From contig CAJUPN010000004.1 in assembly GCA_910588195.1 (NCBI GenBank), forward strand, positions 88,800 to 152,799: 64,000 nucleotides of DNA, given 5' to 3'. The notes below the pieces were generated by a model. That model saw nothing but the letters and a program-made list of their open reading frames with translations. It did no database searches and had not been told where the DNA came from. Shown one piece after another: positions 43,504-50,879 of the stretch (the stretch's first letter is position 1; the number at the start of each line of letters is the position of its first letter). The DNA comes from an uncultured Bacilli bacterium (GTDB lineage: Bacteria; Bacillota_I; Bacilli_A; RF39; UBA660). The position numbers and the translations under genes are program-made.

Positions 43504-44766
43504 ATGGAAGATCTATACATTAAAAGAAATATTTTATGTATTGATTTAAAAAGTTTTTTTGCTTCTGTTGAATGTGTTGAAAGAAAACTCAATCCCTACA
43601 CTACACCACTAGTTGTCTGTGATCCTACAAGAAATGGAGCAATAACGCTTGCTGTAACACCTTACTTAAAAAATTTTGGTATAAAAGGAAGAACTAGAGT
43701 TTATGAACTACCAAAGAATTTAAAAATCATAAAAGTTCCTCCAAGAATGCGTCTATATCAAAAAAAAAGTAAAGAAGTAATCAAAGTTTACCTAGAATAT
43801 GTAGCACCAGAAGATTTACATATTTATTCAATTGATGAATGTTTTTTAGATGTTACAAATTATTTAAAATTATATAAAAAAACAGACTATGAATTAGCAG
43901 CTGAAATTTTAAAGAAAATAGAAGAAAAAACTGGACTTACAGCAACTGCTGGTATTGGACCAAACCTTTTACTTGCAAAAGTTAGTATGGATATTGAAGC
44001 CAAACACACAAAAGATAACATAGCTTATTGGAAATATGAAGATATTGAACAAAAACTTTGGCCTATTAAACCATTATCAAAAATGTGGGGAATTGGCAGT
44101 CATCTTGAAAAAAAACTTAATGACATGAACATCAACTGTGTTGGTGATATCGCTAAATATGATAAAAATATATTAAAAGAAAAATTTGGTGTTATGGGAG
44201 AAGAACTATGGCTTCATGCTAATGGCATTGACACTTCTAAAATAAATGATTTAAACACTACCTTTGTAAAAGAACAAAGCTATTCTCACTCACAAGTATT
44301 ATTTAAAGACTACTATGACTATAACATTAATATAATAATATTTGAAATGTTAGACGTAATGTGTCGAAGACTTAGAAAAAATAATAAACTTTGTGGTCTT
44401 ATTGGTTTTGGCATATCTTACTCCAAAAATATTGGTGGTGGATTTTATCATTCTAATAAATTAATTATACAAACAGACGAATCTGCCTTTTTATATCGTG
44501 AATGTATGCGAATATTCGATAAATATTATAATAAAGCTCCAATTAGAAAAGTTTCCATCTCTTTCGGAAAACTAACAGATAATAAAAATAGACAATTGAA
44601 TTTATTTGAAGATCCTCTAACATCAGAAGCAAATATTCATATAAATAAAGCTATTGATGAAATAAAAGATCGCTTCGGAGCTAATAAGATAGTTCCAGCT
44701 ATTTCATTATTAGAGGATTCAACTTTATTAGAAAGAAATAATAAAATAGGAGGACATAATGCATGA
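43504..44766 (+). CDS. uvrX: Y-family DNA polymerase of the UvrX/YqjW group
   Basis: About 420 residues from ATG 43504 (GGAG upstream; in-frame starts also at 43489 and 43495). Y-polymerase motifs: CIDLKSFFASVECVER with the first catalytic Asp, YSIDECFLDVT with the second Asp-Glu pair, and the helix-hairpin-helix KMWGIGSHLEKKL. Region GITAxxAVTPY is present as AITLAVTPYLKNFGIKGRTR. These are error-prone translesion polymerases. The stop TGA overlaps the yolD start (ATGA), the usual UvrX-YolD pairing, and a LexA-like site lies upstream. Confidence 0.92.
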   Translation: MEDLYIKRNILCIDLKSFFASVECVERKLNPYTTPLVVCDPTRNGAITLAVTPYLKNFGIKGRTRVYELPKNLKIIKVPPRMRLYQKKSKEVIKVYLEYVAPEDLHIYSIDECFLDVTNYLKLYKKTDYELAAEILKKIEEKTGLTATAGIGPNLLLAKVSMDIEAKHTKDNIAYWKYEDIEQKLWPIKPLSKMWGIGSHLEKKLNDMNINCVGDIAKYDKNILKEKFGVMGEELWLHANGIDTSKINDLNTTFVKEQSYSHSQVLFKDYYDYNINIIIFEMLDVMCRRLRKNNKLCGLIGFGISYSKNIGGGFYHSNKLIIQTDESAFLYRECMRIFDKYYNKAPIRKVSISFGKLTDNKNRQLNLFEDPLTSEANIHINKAIDEIKDRFGANKIVPAISLLEDSTLLERNNKIGGHNA

Positions 44767-45074
44767 GTGATCGTGGAATAATAAAATGGGCTCCATTTTC
44801 ATCAGTTATAAATGGAAACATTTTATTAAAAGAAATCCATGAAGAGAAATCACGAATTATCAAACCAACATTATCAGAAGAACAAATTCAAGAATTAGAA
44901 GATAAAATATTAGAAAAATACAATAATAAAACACTTGTAACTATCTTTTTTTACAAAAGTGAACATATTTATATATTAAAAGGCATAATATCTAAAATAA
45001 ACACAGCTACTAAAGAAATTACTGTAAATAATCAAAAAGTAATATTTTTTTCTAATATTATACGAATTATCTAA
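44763..45074 (+). CDS. yolD: YolD-like protein
   Basis: 103 residues. The family signature is the start RGIIKWAPFSSVINGN, followed by LSEEQIQELEDKI and a small beta domain. YolD-like proteins accompany Y-family polymerases in Bacillus (YqjX-YqjW, YolD-UvrX) and are thought to modulate them. It is translationally coupled to the polymerase by a 4-nt overlap. Confidence 0.88.
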   Translation: MSDRGIIKWAPFSSVINGNILLKEIHEEKSRIIKPTLSEEQIQELEDKILEKYNNKTLVTIFFYKSEHIYILKGIISKINTATKEITVNNQKVIFFSNIIRII

Positions 45075-45082
45075 AAAAATAC

Positions 45083-45111
45083 TTGATTTTTAATTTTAAT
45101 TTTGTTATTAT
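45083..45111 (+). promoter_or_regulatory. Promoter of tRNA-Ala
   Basis: TTGATT (45083-45088), 17 bp and TATTAT (45106-45111), 15 bp before the mature 5' end. Confidence 0.65.
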
Positions 45112-45126
45112 TATCTTGTTGCTGAT

Positions 45127-45203
45127 GGGGAATTAGCTCAGCTGGCTAGAGCACCACGCTTGCACCGTGGGGGTCAGGGGTTCGAATCCCCTATTCTCCA
45201 CCA
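45127..45203 (+). tRNA. tRNA-Ala (anticodon TGC)
   Basis: A 77-nt cloverleaf with an encoded CCA end. Acceptor arms GGGGAAT and ATTCTCC include the G3-U70 wobble that identifies alanine tRNA. The anticodon loop CTTGCAC lies between CCACG and CGTGG, and the T arm is GGGGTTCGAATCCCC. Its 3' end is the attachment site of the adjacent prophage. Confidence 0.97.
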
Positions 45204-45206
45204 TTA
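45181..45206. repeat. attL of the prophage (26-bp direct repeat)
   Basis: The tRNA-Ala 3' end from TTCGAATCCC to CCATTA is repeated exactly at 53042-53067. Confidence 0.93.
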
Positions 45207-45274
45207 ATATTAGCAACAATACAAGTTAATCTAATAATCATAATTTCTAGTGTGATTAGAAAGGATGATTAAAA

Positions 45275-45352
45275 ATGTCAAATACAGACAAAACAAAATT
45301 GTTTATAAGTGTATGCATTGCAATTACATTTATAATAATAGCTTTAAATTAA
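45275..45352 (+). CDS. 25-residue membrane peptide next to attL
   Basis: ATG at 45275 with GAAAGGATGA upstream encodes MSNTDKTKLFISVCIAITFI and five further residues, a soluble start and one short hydrophobic helix. It is the only plus-strand gene candidate in the prophage, lying just inside attL. It could be transcribed from the tRNA promoter. A small lysogeny or exclusion peptide is possible; nothing proves expression. Confidence 0.4.
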   Translation: MSNTDKTKLFISVCIAITFIIIALN

Positions 45353-45363
45353 AAGCTAAAAGA

Positions 45364-46287
45364 TTAAATTTTTTCCAGAATGTTTAATCTTAAAGAATTT
45401 AGAGTACTAAGTACTCTTTTTTCTTGTTCTAAATTACAATGAACATAGATGTCTAATGTAGTACTAATTTTAGAGTGCCCTAAACGTTTAGACACATCAT
45501 TTATAGGTATTCCCTCGTTAACTAATAAAGTCGCGTGAGAATGTCTAAATTGATGTAATGTTATAGTTCTAATATTAGCTTTAGAACAAGCTTTCAATTT
45601 AACTCTATTAATAGTGGTCGGAGCTAAAGGTTTAATTCCACCAAATATATAATAATCAAAACATTCATCACCATATAAATTAATATAGTATTCTTTTAAA
45701 TTACATAATTCATTAACTAAATAGTCATCAATAACAATTTCACGATAACTTGAAATATTTTTAGGAGTATCTAATTCACGACCACCTTTAGTAGTCAAAT
45801 TGTGATTAATATAAATATAATTACCAATTAAATCACTAAATTTTAAAGCCATAGCTTCACCGGGTCTAGCACCTGTAAAAAATAAAAATGTAAAAAACAA
45901 TTTATACATATAATCATCAACACCACTAATAAATAAATTGAATTCATCTAATGTATAATAATCATATTTCTTTAATTCGTATTTTCTTTTAAAATTACCT
46001 ATTTCTTTAAGATAATTACAAGATAAATCTAAATAATCACAACAAAATTGTATAAATTGATTAAAACAAACATACAAATTATTATTAAAGCTATTAGAAT
46101 AATTCATACTAATAATAGTATTTTTCCATTTAAGATAATCTAATTTAGTTAACTCAAATATATCAAAACCTTTAAAATAAGGCATAACATGTAAATTAAA
46201 ATTTTTCCAGAATGTTTCTAGTGTTTGTTTTTTTAGGTGACTAGTACCTAATTCTAAATATTTTTTGTATGCATTTTCAAAAAGCAT
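45364..46287 (-). CDS. int: Phage integrase (tyrosine recombinase)
   Basis: 307 residues. The N-terminal SAM-like core-binding domain (about 1-100) is followed by a catalytic domain with the Arg in FTGARPGEAMAL, the HxxR box LHQFRHSHATLL, and the nucleophile Tyr in STTLDIYVH. It lies at the left end of the element, reading towards attL, and is expected to recombine the 26-bp tRNA-Ala repeat. Confidence 0.95.
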   Translation of the reverse strand: MLFENAYKKYLELGTSHLKKQTLETFWKNFNLHVMPYFKGFDIFELTKLDYLKWKNTIISMNYSNSFNNNLYVCFNQFIQFCCDYLDLSCNYLKEIGNFKRKYELKKYDYYTLDEFNLFISGVDDYMYKLFFTFLFFTGARPGEAMALKFSDLIGNYIYINHNLTTKGGRELDTPKNISSYREIVIDDYLVNELCNLKEYYINLYGDECFDYYIFGGIKPLAPTTINRVKLKACSKANIRTITLHQFRHSHATLLVNEGIPINDVSKRLGHSKISTTLDIYVHCNLEQEKRVLSTLNSLRLNILEKI

Positions 46288-46403
46288 AGTTTATCCCCTC
46301 TTTTCCGAGGGTGTATTTTAAATCTTTTATATAATCTTGTCAAACCACCTCACTTATGAGATAGTATACCATAAATTATTAACATATATCATTAATTTTA
46401 ATA

Positions 46404-46559
46404 TTAATCAAAAAATTCACGAAAAGAACAAGCTATATTAAAAAAAAATAATAAAGCAGCAATTAATAATAAAGGTATTCTTTCTTCAGAAAAATTACTA
46501 ATTATAGAAAATATAGAATAAAGATTTATACTTGATAAAATTAAATAAAAAAACGTCAT
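46404..46559 (-). CDS. Small hydrophobic phage protein (51 aa)
   Basis: ATG 46559 with AAAGGTGG upstream encodes two hydrophobic helices (TFFYLILSSINLYSIFSII and LLLIAALLFFFNIAC) joined by a charged turn. It follows rep by 6 bp in the same transcript. Function unknown. Confidence 0.55.
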   Translation of the reverse strand: MTFFYLILSSINLYSIFSIISNFSEERIPLLLIAALLFFFNIACSFREFFD

Positions 46560-46565
46560 AAAATA

Positions 46566-47177
46566 TTACCACCTTTCATTATAATCAAATCTACTATTAT
46601 ATTCATCTAAGACAGATTTATAATATGATAAATTTCTTCTAAATACATTCCAAAGTCCAATATTTCTTGCATAAGCTCCTAATTGGCTCATTTTTACACG
46701 TTGAGTAGAATTCTTTAAAAAATCTTCTATCTTTTCAGTTTGTTCTTCTTCTGATGTATCATCAAAAATAAGTTTACGAAATCTTTTTATTAAATTAATG
46801 TTTAAGCTTTCAACCTCATCTACTGAGTATTGATATTTATTATCACAACCATAGTGTATTAAATATTTCAAAGCTCCGTTAAAACTTCTTTTAATAGGTT
46901 CTATCATATGTTCATCAATATTACATATCTTAGCTATTGATGAAATTGTTTTTGCATTCTTACACTTTATAACAAAATGATAATGGGGCTTTTTTTGTTC
47001 ACCTGCAGAATGTAATAAATTCATATTTTCATCATACAAATCTTCATCAAATAAATCTTTATCATGTCTTATATATATACAATCATAATTCATCTTCAAA
47101 GCAACAAATTGTTCTTGAAATCTTTTATCATCTTCATATATTACACAAGTAAAATTATAAAATCTTTTATTATTCAT
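46566..47177 (-). CDS. rep: Rolling-circle replication initiator (HUH endonuclease, Rep_2-like)
   Basis: 203 residues. The HUH metal-binding motif is PHYHFVIK (His65 and His67), preceded by YIRHDKDL. The segment ALKYLIHYGCDNKYQYSVDEV matches the Rep_2 plasmid family and its Tyr residues are nuclease candidates. Rep nicks the double-strand origin to start rolling-circle replication, as needed for a single-stranded DNA phage. The start overlaps the preceding gene's stop (ATGAATAA). Confidence 0.88.
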   Translation of the reverse strand: MNNKRFYNFTCVIYEDDKRFQEQFVALKMNYDCIYIRHDKDLFDEDLYDENMNLLHSAGEQKKPHYHFVIKCKNAKTISSIAKICNIDEHMIEPIKRSFNGALKYLIHYGCDNKYQYSVDEVESLNINLIKRFRKLIFDDTSEEEQTEKIEDFLKNSTQRVKMSQLGAYARNIGLWNVFRRNLSYYKSVLDEYNSRFDYNERW

Positions 47178-47343
47178 ATTTAAGCCTTTCTATATTTTTA
47201 TAAACATATATATCTAAAACACAACAATCATTTTTTTTACTATCAATAAAGCAAAATAATTCCGAAAGAGTATTAAAATGTTTATACAATTCCTTTTTTC
47301 CAAAAGCAGTATTAACAATGTAACAAACTATAAAATTAGACAT
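47170..47343 (-). CDS. Small phage protein (57 aa)
   Basis: I start at ATG 47343, with GGAGAG eight bases upstream. MSNFIVCYIVNTAFGKKELYKH begins a small alpha/beta-looking protein with a central CFIDSKKNDCCVLDIYVYK. It overlaps rep by 8 nt and may be needed for replication. No family recognised. Confidence 0.5.
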   Translation of the reverse strand: MSNFIVCYIVNTAFGKKELYKHFNTLSELFCFIDSKKNDCCVLDIYVYKNIERLKYE

Positions 47344-47491
47344 CGATTTCACTCTCCTTAATTTCTATAAATTTACTTTGTTTCTTTAATTGTTTTTCTA
47401 AACCTTTTTTCAGTTCTTTGTTATAACATTCAATAGTCATTAATAAACTATTATCTTTTTTTACAAATAATTTAAATACGTATCGTTTCAT
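47336..47491 (-). CDS. Small basic phage protein (51 aa)
   Basis: MKRYVFKLFVKKDNSLLMTI leads to a Lys-rich helix (YNKELKKGLEKQLKKQ). ATG 47491 follows GAGGTGG. It overlaps both neighbours, which supports real coding. The repeated 'MKRY' beginnings of this and nearby ORFs suggest a family of duplicated small proteins. Confidence 0.45.
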   Translation of the reverse strand: MKRYVFKLFVKKDNSLLMTIECYNKELKKGLEKQLKKQSKFIEIKESEIDV

Positions 47492-47639
47492 CATAAACCA
47501 CCTCAACAACTCTATATCTTAAAAAATTGTATTTAACATTATTTTTTTTGCAATATTTAATTGCATAATCAAGTATCTTATATTCTTTGACATCAACGTA
47601 ATGTTCAAGAATTCCCAATTGAACAATATATCTTTTCAT
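47472..47639 (-). CDS. Small phage protein (55 aa)
   Basis: ATG 47639 encodes MKRYIVQLGILEHYVDVKEY and a C-terminal FLRYRVVEVVYDETIRI. The beginning resembles the neighbouring small proteins. It is tightly packed between them with overlap of the next start codon. Confidence 0.45.
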   Translation of the reverse strand: MKRYIVQLGILEHYVDVKEYKILDYAIKYCKKNNVKYNFLRYRVVEVVYDETIRI

Positions 47640-47644
47640 ATAAA

Positions 47645-47833
47645 TCAAAATCTTTCTTCAGTTGAAATTTCAAATAATTCATTATCATAAATAGATTTAA
47701 TATAAACAAATGAATACATTTCTTTATAACGTTTATATAATCTTCTTGCATAATAATAATCATAAGTAATAGCTAACAAACTACAAGAATTATAATTAGA
47801 ATCGATTTTAAATATTAAATATCTTTTTTTCAT
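47645..47833 (-). CDS. Small Tyr-rich phage protein (62 aa)
   Basis: The sequence MKKRYLIFKIDSNYNSCSLL continues with YDYYYARRLYKRYKEM. It has no membrane span. The start overlaps the upstream stop by ATGA. Function unknown; it belongs to the run of small 'MKxRY' proteins. Confidence 0.5.
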   Translation of the reverse strand: MKKRYLIFKIDSNYNSCSLLAITYDYYYARRLYKRYKEMYSFVYIKSIYDNELFEISTEERF

Positions 47834-48000
47834 TTTTTTAAATAACCTTTCTTATCTAAATATTTTTGTCTATAACAAGACCAATCTTTACATTTAGTAC
47901 AATCGCCTTTATATTTTTTACAATAATGTTTATTAGTTAGATAAAAGAAAATAAAATCAATAAAACAGTAAACAATAGCAAATATAATAATTTTAATCAT
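47830..48000 (-). CDS. Small phage membrane protein with Cys cluster (56 aa)
   Basis: ATG 48000 encodes a hydrophobic helix (MIKIIIFAIVYCFIDFIFFY) and then HYCKKYKGDCTKCKDWSCYR, a compact four-Cys group that may bind zinc. It ends in TGA, overlapping the next start. Too short for a family call. Confidence 0.45.
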   Translation of the reverse strand: MIKIIIFAIVYCFIDFIFFYLTNKHYCKKYKGDCTKCKDWSCYRQKYLDKKGYLKK

Positions 48001-48119
48001 AAAAAACTCTTTTCTATTAATTTCATAATTTACATAAATTACACAAATGTTGCTTATAGTCGTAGTCCATGCAACATTTATGTTTTTTCAACATAATTAC
48101 TTGGTCTACAATTATTACG

Positions 48120-48179
48120 GCTCTATCGAGCCTATAGCTCGAGTTTTAACGGAAGTTAAAACTTCGAGCTTTATAGAGC
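48120..48179. repeat. Nested perfect hairpin, candidate replication origin or terminator
   Basis: An inner 15-bp stem (48136-48150 with 48155-48170, one bulged A, loop GGAA) sits within an outer GCTCTAT/ATAGAGC pair (48120-48126, 48173-48179). It lies in a gap of almost 200 bp between the virion genes and the replication genes. There is no long T-run directly after it, which favours an origin or packaging function over termination. Confidence 0.6.
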
Positions 48180-48192
48180 TTTGCTCTTATCT

Positions 48193-48330
48193 CTAAGAGT
48201 TAGAGTTACGACGTCTCTCACGTCTTTCACGCAATTTAAGTATAATCTTCGTAGATAGTCTAAGAAGAATATAAATAATAATCATAGAAAATAAGAATAT
48301 CAAAGAAATATTTCTTATAGTTAAAAGCAT
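48193..48330 (-). CDS. Small membrane protein with basic tail (45 aa)
   Basis: ATG 48330 with a strong AAGGGGGTG site encodes one helix (ISLIFLFSMIIIYILL) followed by KIILKLRERRERRRNSNS. A single span with a cluster of Arg at the C-terminus is the plan of inovirus coat proteins, where the basic end contacts DNA, so this may be a minor coat protein. Confidence 0.5.
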   Translation of the reverse strand: MLLTIRNISLIFLFSMIIIYILLRLSTKIILKLRERRERRRNSNS

Positions 48331-48342
48331 AAAAACACCCCC

Positions 48343-48615
48343 TTACTCACTTGAAATTGGTATTTTTCTTATTATCCAAATCACAAAATTATACACATGT
48401 TCAAAATTTTCAACTAATATTATCAAAGGTACTAAAGCTTTGATTAATGGTATTGAAACAAAATAACCTAATAATTCTACATTATCAAAAATCAAATTAG
48501 TAAAGTTTTCTAACGAGTTAATTAAAAAATCTGGAAGTGAAGGCAAATCAGGAATAATAAAAAACAAAGTCTTTAAAATGCCAATAACACTTGCAAATAA
48601 CCATTCTAATATCAT
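48343..48615 (-). CDS. Hydrophobic phage protein, candidate minor coat or assembly protein (90 aa)
   Basis: 90 residues with three hydrophobic segments (about 3-22, 45-62 and 64-84) and few charges. It directly follows the pIII-like gene, the place of gVI in many filamentous phages, whose product anchors pIII in the virion end. The pVI assignment is by position and hydrophobicity only. Confidence 0.5.
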   Translation of the reverse strand: MILEWLFASVIGILKTLFFIIPDLPSLPDFLINSLENFTNLIFDNVELLGYFVSIPLIKALVPLIILVENFEHVYNFVIWIIRKIPISSE

Positions 48616-48794
48616 TTATTATCACTCTCACTTTCTAATACTAATTCATAATCAAAACAGTTTCCGTCAATTTTTACACAGTATTTATCTTTAAATGAAG
48701 ATGACAAAGATAAACCAGTAACACCTAAAATTTCATGTTTAGACCAAATAATACAACCATTTGGCAAATCACATATTTTTATCTTATTTTTCAT
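48612..48794 (-). CDS. Small soluble phage protein (60 aa)
   Basis: ATG 48794 (GGGTGAAG upstream) encodes MKNKIKICDLPNGCIIWSKH and an acidic end. It overlaps both neighbours by a few bases. No membrane span or family motif. Confidence 0.45.
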   Translation of the reverse strand: MKNKIKICDLPNGCIIWSKHEILGVTGLSLSSSFKDKYCVKIDGNCFDYELVLESESDNK

Positions 48795-50188
48795 TTCTTC
48801 ACCCACTCTCGAGTAATCTTACTTTTTTTATAAGATTTAGAATGTCTAAAAGAAGTAGAACTGTGTACAACACCTTTTTCATCGACAGTATATCCGTCAC
48901 TTTCAATTAAAGTCTCCGTAGGCTCGCTTGAACCACCAAAAATACTAGTATACTTTTTAGCACATAACATTAAGAAAGCGATTACAATAGTTCCATTTAT
49001 TATAATAAAAGTTACATCGTGAATTCTTTTTAATTCAACTTTCTCTAAAGTAGAAGCTAAATCATATGAAAAACCTTTAATTATAACTGAATTAAACAAA
49101 GGAACTTTTATGTTAGGAACTTCTATCAAATAATGTCCCGTATCTTTTAAAGACAAAAATCTATTTAAGAAATCTATGGTGAAAGTTATAGGCTGTCCTA
49201 AAAATCCGAGCTTTTTATCAAACCAGTCCATAAAATCAGTAGCCATTCCACTAAAGACTTCTTTATCAGGAATGAACAATTTAGTAAAAAAATCAAGTAA
49301 ACCGTCCAACCATTTATTTATAGAAGAATTAATATTTTTTATTGCACAATCGATTACACCATCACATTCAATTGTTTCATCAGGATTGGCGATATCATCA
49401 GGAAGAGTTCCAACATAACATTCACTGTCAAAACCTTGTCTAAAAATATCAAAAACCTCTCTTGATACATTCGTCCACCCCTCAGTTCCTAATGAAGTAG
49501 TAGCCTTAGAGGAACTTTTCAAATTAAAACCTAAAATATAAATATCTTCCGTTAAATTAGTATCACTTGTTATATTTAATACTAAGTGATTTTTAGCTTT
49601 ATCACCTTTTAGCTCAAATCTAAAATGTAATATACTTATTTGCATATTTTCATTCTTATGATAAAAACTATGTTGATTAACATAATCATTATAATCACTT
49701 GGCATTGTATCATGATAAGAGCCACTTGGTAGAACACCAACAGAAGATGAAATATTATTATAAGTTTTTCTTAAACTAAATTTAGTATCTTTTAAAGAGC
49801 CTAAAAACACATAACCCTCATAATTGCTTTGTAAATTCCAATACTTTCCATTTTCTCCCCATTTATCCAAATTATGAGGGAAAAATTCAAACTGTATCGT
49901 AGAACCATACGAAGTATCAAAGAATACATCTCTTAGCTTGACAGCTCTATAATTAGAGTTACCTATGACATAAGCATTTCCAGTATAAAGATTATTAGTA
50001 TCCTCAGAGGAAATACTTAAAAACGATGTTCCATTATTGTGACTACCATTATTTTGTACTGCATAAGCTTTATTTGGTATAAACTCACAATTATTATAAA
50101 ACATAGACTCGTCAACAGCCTTAACTTGATATGGAACTATAAAACATAATAATAAAGCAAATGCTATTAATAAATTAACTCTTTTCAT
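48791..50188 (-). CDS. Candidate adsorption/minor virion protein (pIII-like)
   Basis: About 465 residues, with a signal peptide (KRVNLLIAFALLLCFIVPYQVKA, cut near residue 24), a large extracellular part, and a C-terminal membrane helix near 395-415 (FIIINGTIVIAFLMLCAK) followed by a short cytoplasmic tail. Two Cys pairs occur near 265-285. This layout, with its place in the virion gene block, matches the pIII class of filamentous-phage tip proteins; no sequence match is claimed. The start overlaps the upstream TGA. Confidence 0.6.
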   Translation of the reverse strand: MKRVNLLIAFALLLCFIVPYQVKAVDESMFYNNCEFIPNKAYAVQNNGSHNNGTSFLSISSEDTNNLYTGNAYVIGNSNYRAVKLRDVFFDTSYGSTIQFEFFPHNLDKWGENGKYWNLQSNYEGYVFLGSLKDTKFSLRKTYNNISSSVGVLPSGSYHDTMPSDYNDYVNQHSFYHKNENMQISILHFRFELKGDKAKNHLVLNITSDTNLTEDIYILGFNLKSSSKATTSLGTEGWTNVSREVFDIFRQGFDSECYVGTLPDDIANPDETIECDGVIDCAIKNINSSINKWLDGLLDFFTKLFIPDKEVFSGMATDFMDWFDKKLGFLGQPITFTIDFLNRFLSLKDTGHYLIEVPNIKVPLFNSVIIKGFSYDLASTLEKVELKRIHDVTFIIINGTIVIAFLMLCAKKYTSIFGGSSEPTETLIESDGYTVDEKGVVHSSTSFRHSKSYKKSKITREWVKK

Positions 50189-50727
50189 CATTTCACACCC
50201 CTATTAAATAAACGTCTTAAAAAACTTACAAGAAGTATCACACACAATATTAAAGCAATTGTATATAAGATATTATTGGTACTAGTCATATCTAAACTAG
50301 GGATTTCTGTAGAAGATGAAGAATTTTCTTTTAGTAAAGTTTTTAATTCTTCATCTCTTTTTTTCTGATAATAATCAGTTTCTAAAAGTAAATCTTTTTT
50401 TAACTTATTATTTGTAAATTTATGAGAAAATAATACGTTAGAATAACCTTGTGAATTTTGAGAAACAGTTCCATATTTAGCATAAGAACCCTTATAAACA
50501 CCATCACAAAAAGTTAAAACACCAGTAGCATTGCCAACATTATCGCCTTGAACATTCAAGTCATCTTTACCAATAAAACAAAGATACTCAGTTTGTCCAG
50601 AAGAACAATTCTTTGTATATGACAAAGTATCACAATAATACTTTGTTTGGTTCCAAGAGGGATATAACTCATTAGGTTGCAAACGATAATATAAATAGCT
50701 TTTTAAAGTACTTTCATCAGGTATCAT
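50188..50727 (-). CDS. Virion-associated membrane protein candidate (179 aa)
   Basis: 179 residues. There is no N-terminal signal peptide. The first 145 residues are polar with three or four Cys (CDTLSYTKNC, YLCF, TFCDG) and many Tyr; a single C-terminal helix lies near 152-170 (NILYTIALILCVILLVSFL), followed by RRLFNRGVK. The basic tail after the span fits a coat-type or tip protein. It ends in TGA, overlapping the pIII-like start. Confidence 0.5.
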   Translation of the reverse strand: MIPDESTLKSYLYYRLQPNELYPSWNQTKYYCDTLSYTKNCSSGQTEYLCFIGKDDLNVQGDNVGNATGVLTFCDGVYKGSYAKYGTVSQNSQGYSNVLFSHKFTNNKLKKDLLLETDYYQKKRDEELKTLLKENSSSSTEIPSLDMTSTNNILYTIALILCVILLVSFLRRLFNRGVK

Positions 50728-50735
50728 AATTCACA

Positions 50736-50879
50736 CTAAAGTTTCAAATTACGTCCGAAAACAAAATCAAAAAACATGGTAGTAATTTTTTCGAATAAAG
50801 CAATTATTAAAGCTAAGGGGAATGATATAGCTATTAAGTTTGTAAATATATCAATAAATATTTGATAGTTAACTTCCAT
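50736..50879 (-). CDS. Small membrane protein overlapping zot (47 aa)
   Basis: ATG 50879 lies inside the last codons of the Zot-like gene (11-nt overlap). It encodes a single long hydrophobic stretch (MEVNYQIFIDIFTNLIAISF then PLALIIALF) and a basic end. The Zot-like protein has no membrane span, so this could supply the membrane part of the assembly ATPase, or be a pVII/pIX-like minor coat protein. Confidence 0.5.
   Translation of the reverse strand: MEVNYQIFIDIFTNLIAISFPLALIIALFEKITTMFFDFVFGRNLKL

Noticed and set aside
34841..44766. Mycoplasma-type code with TGA as Trp
   Set aside because: TGA serves as the natural end of the LOG-like gene (34841-34843), uvrX (44764-44766) and several phage genes, with the next gene starting at or within a few bases of the stop; Trp is encoded by TGG.
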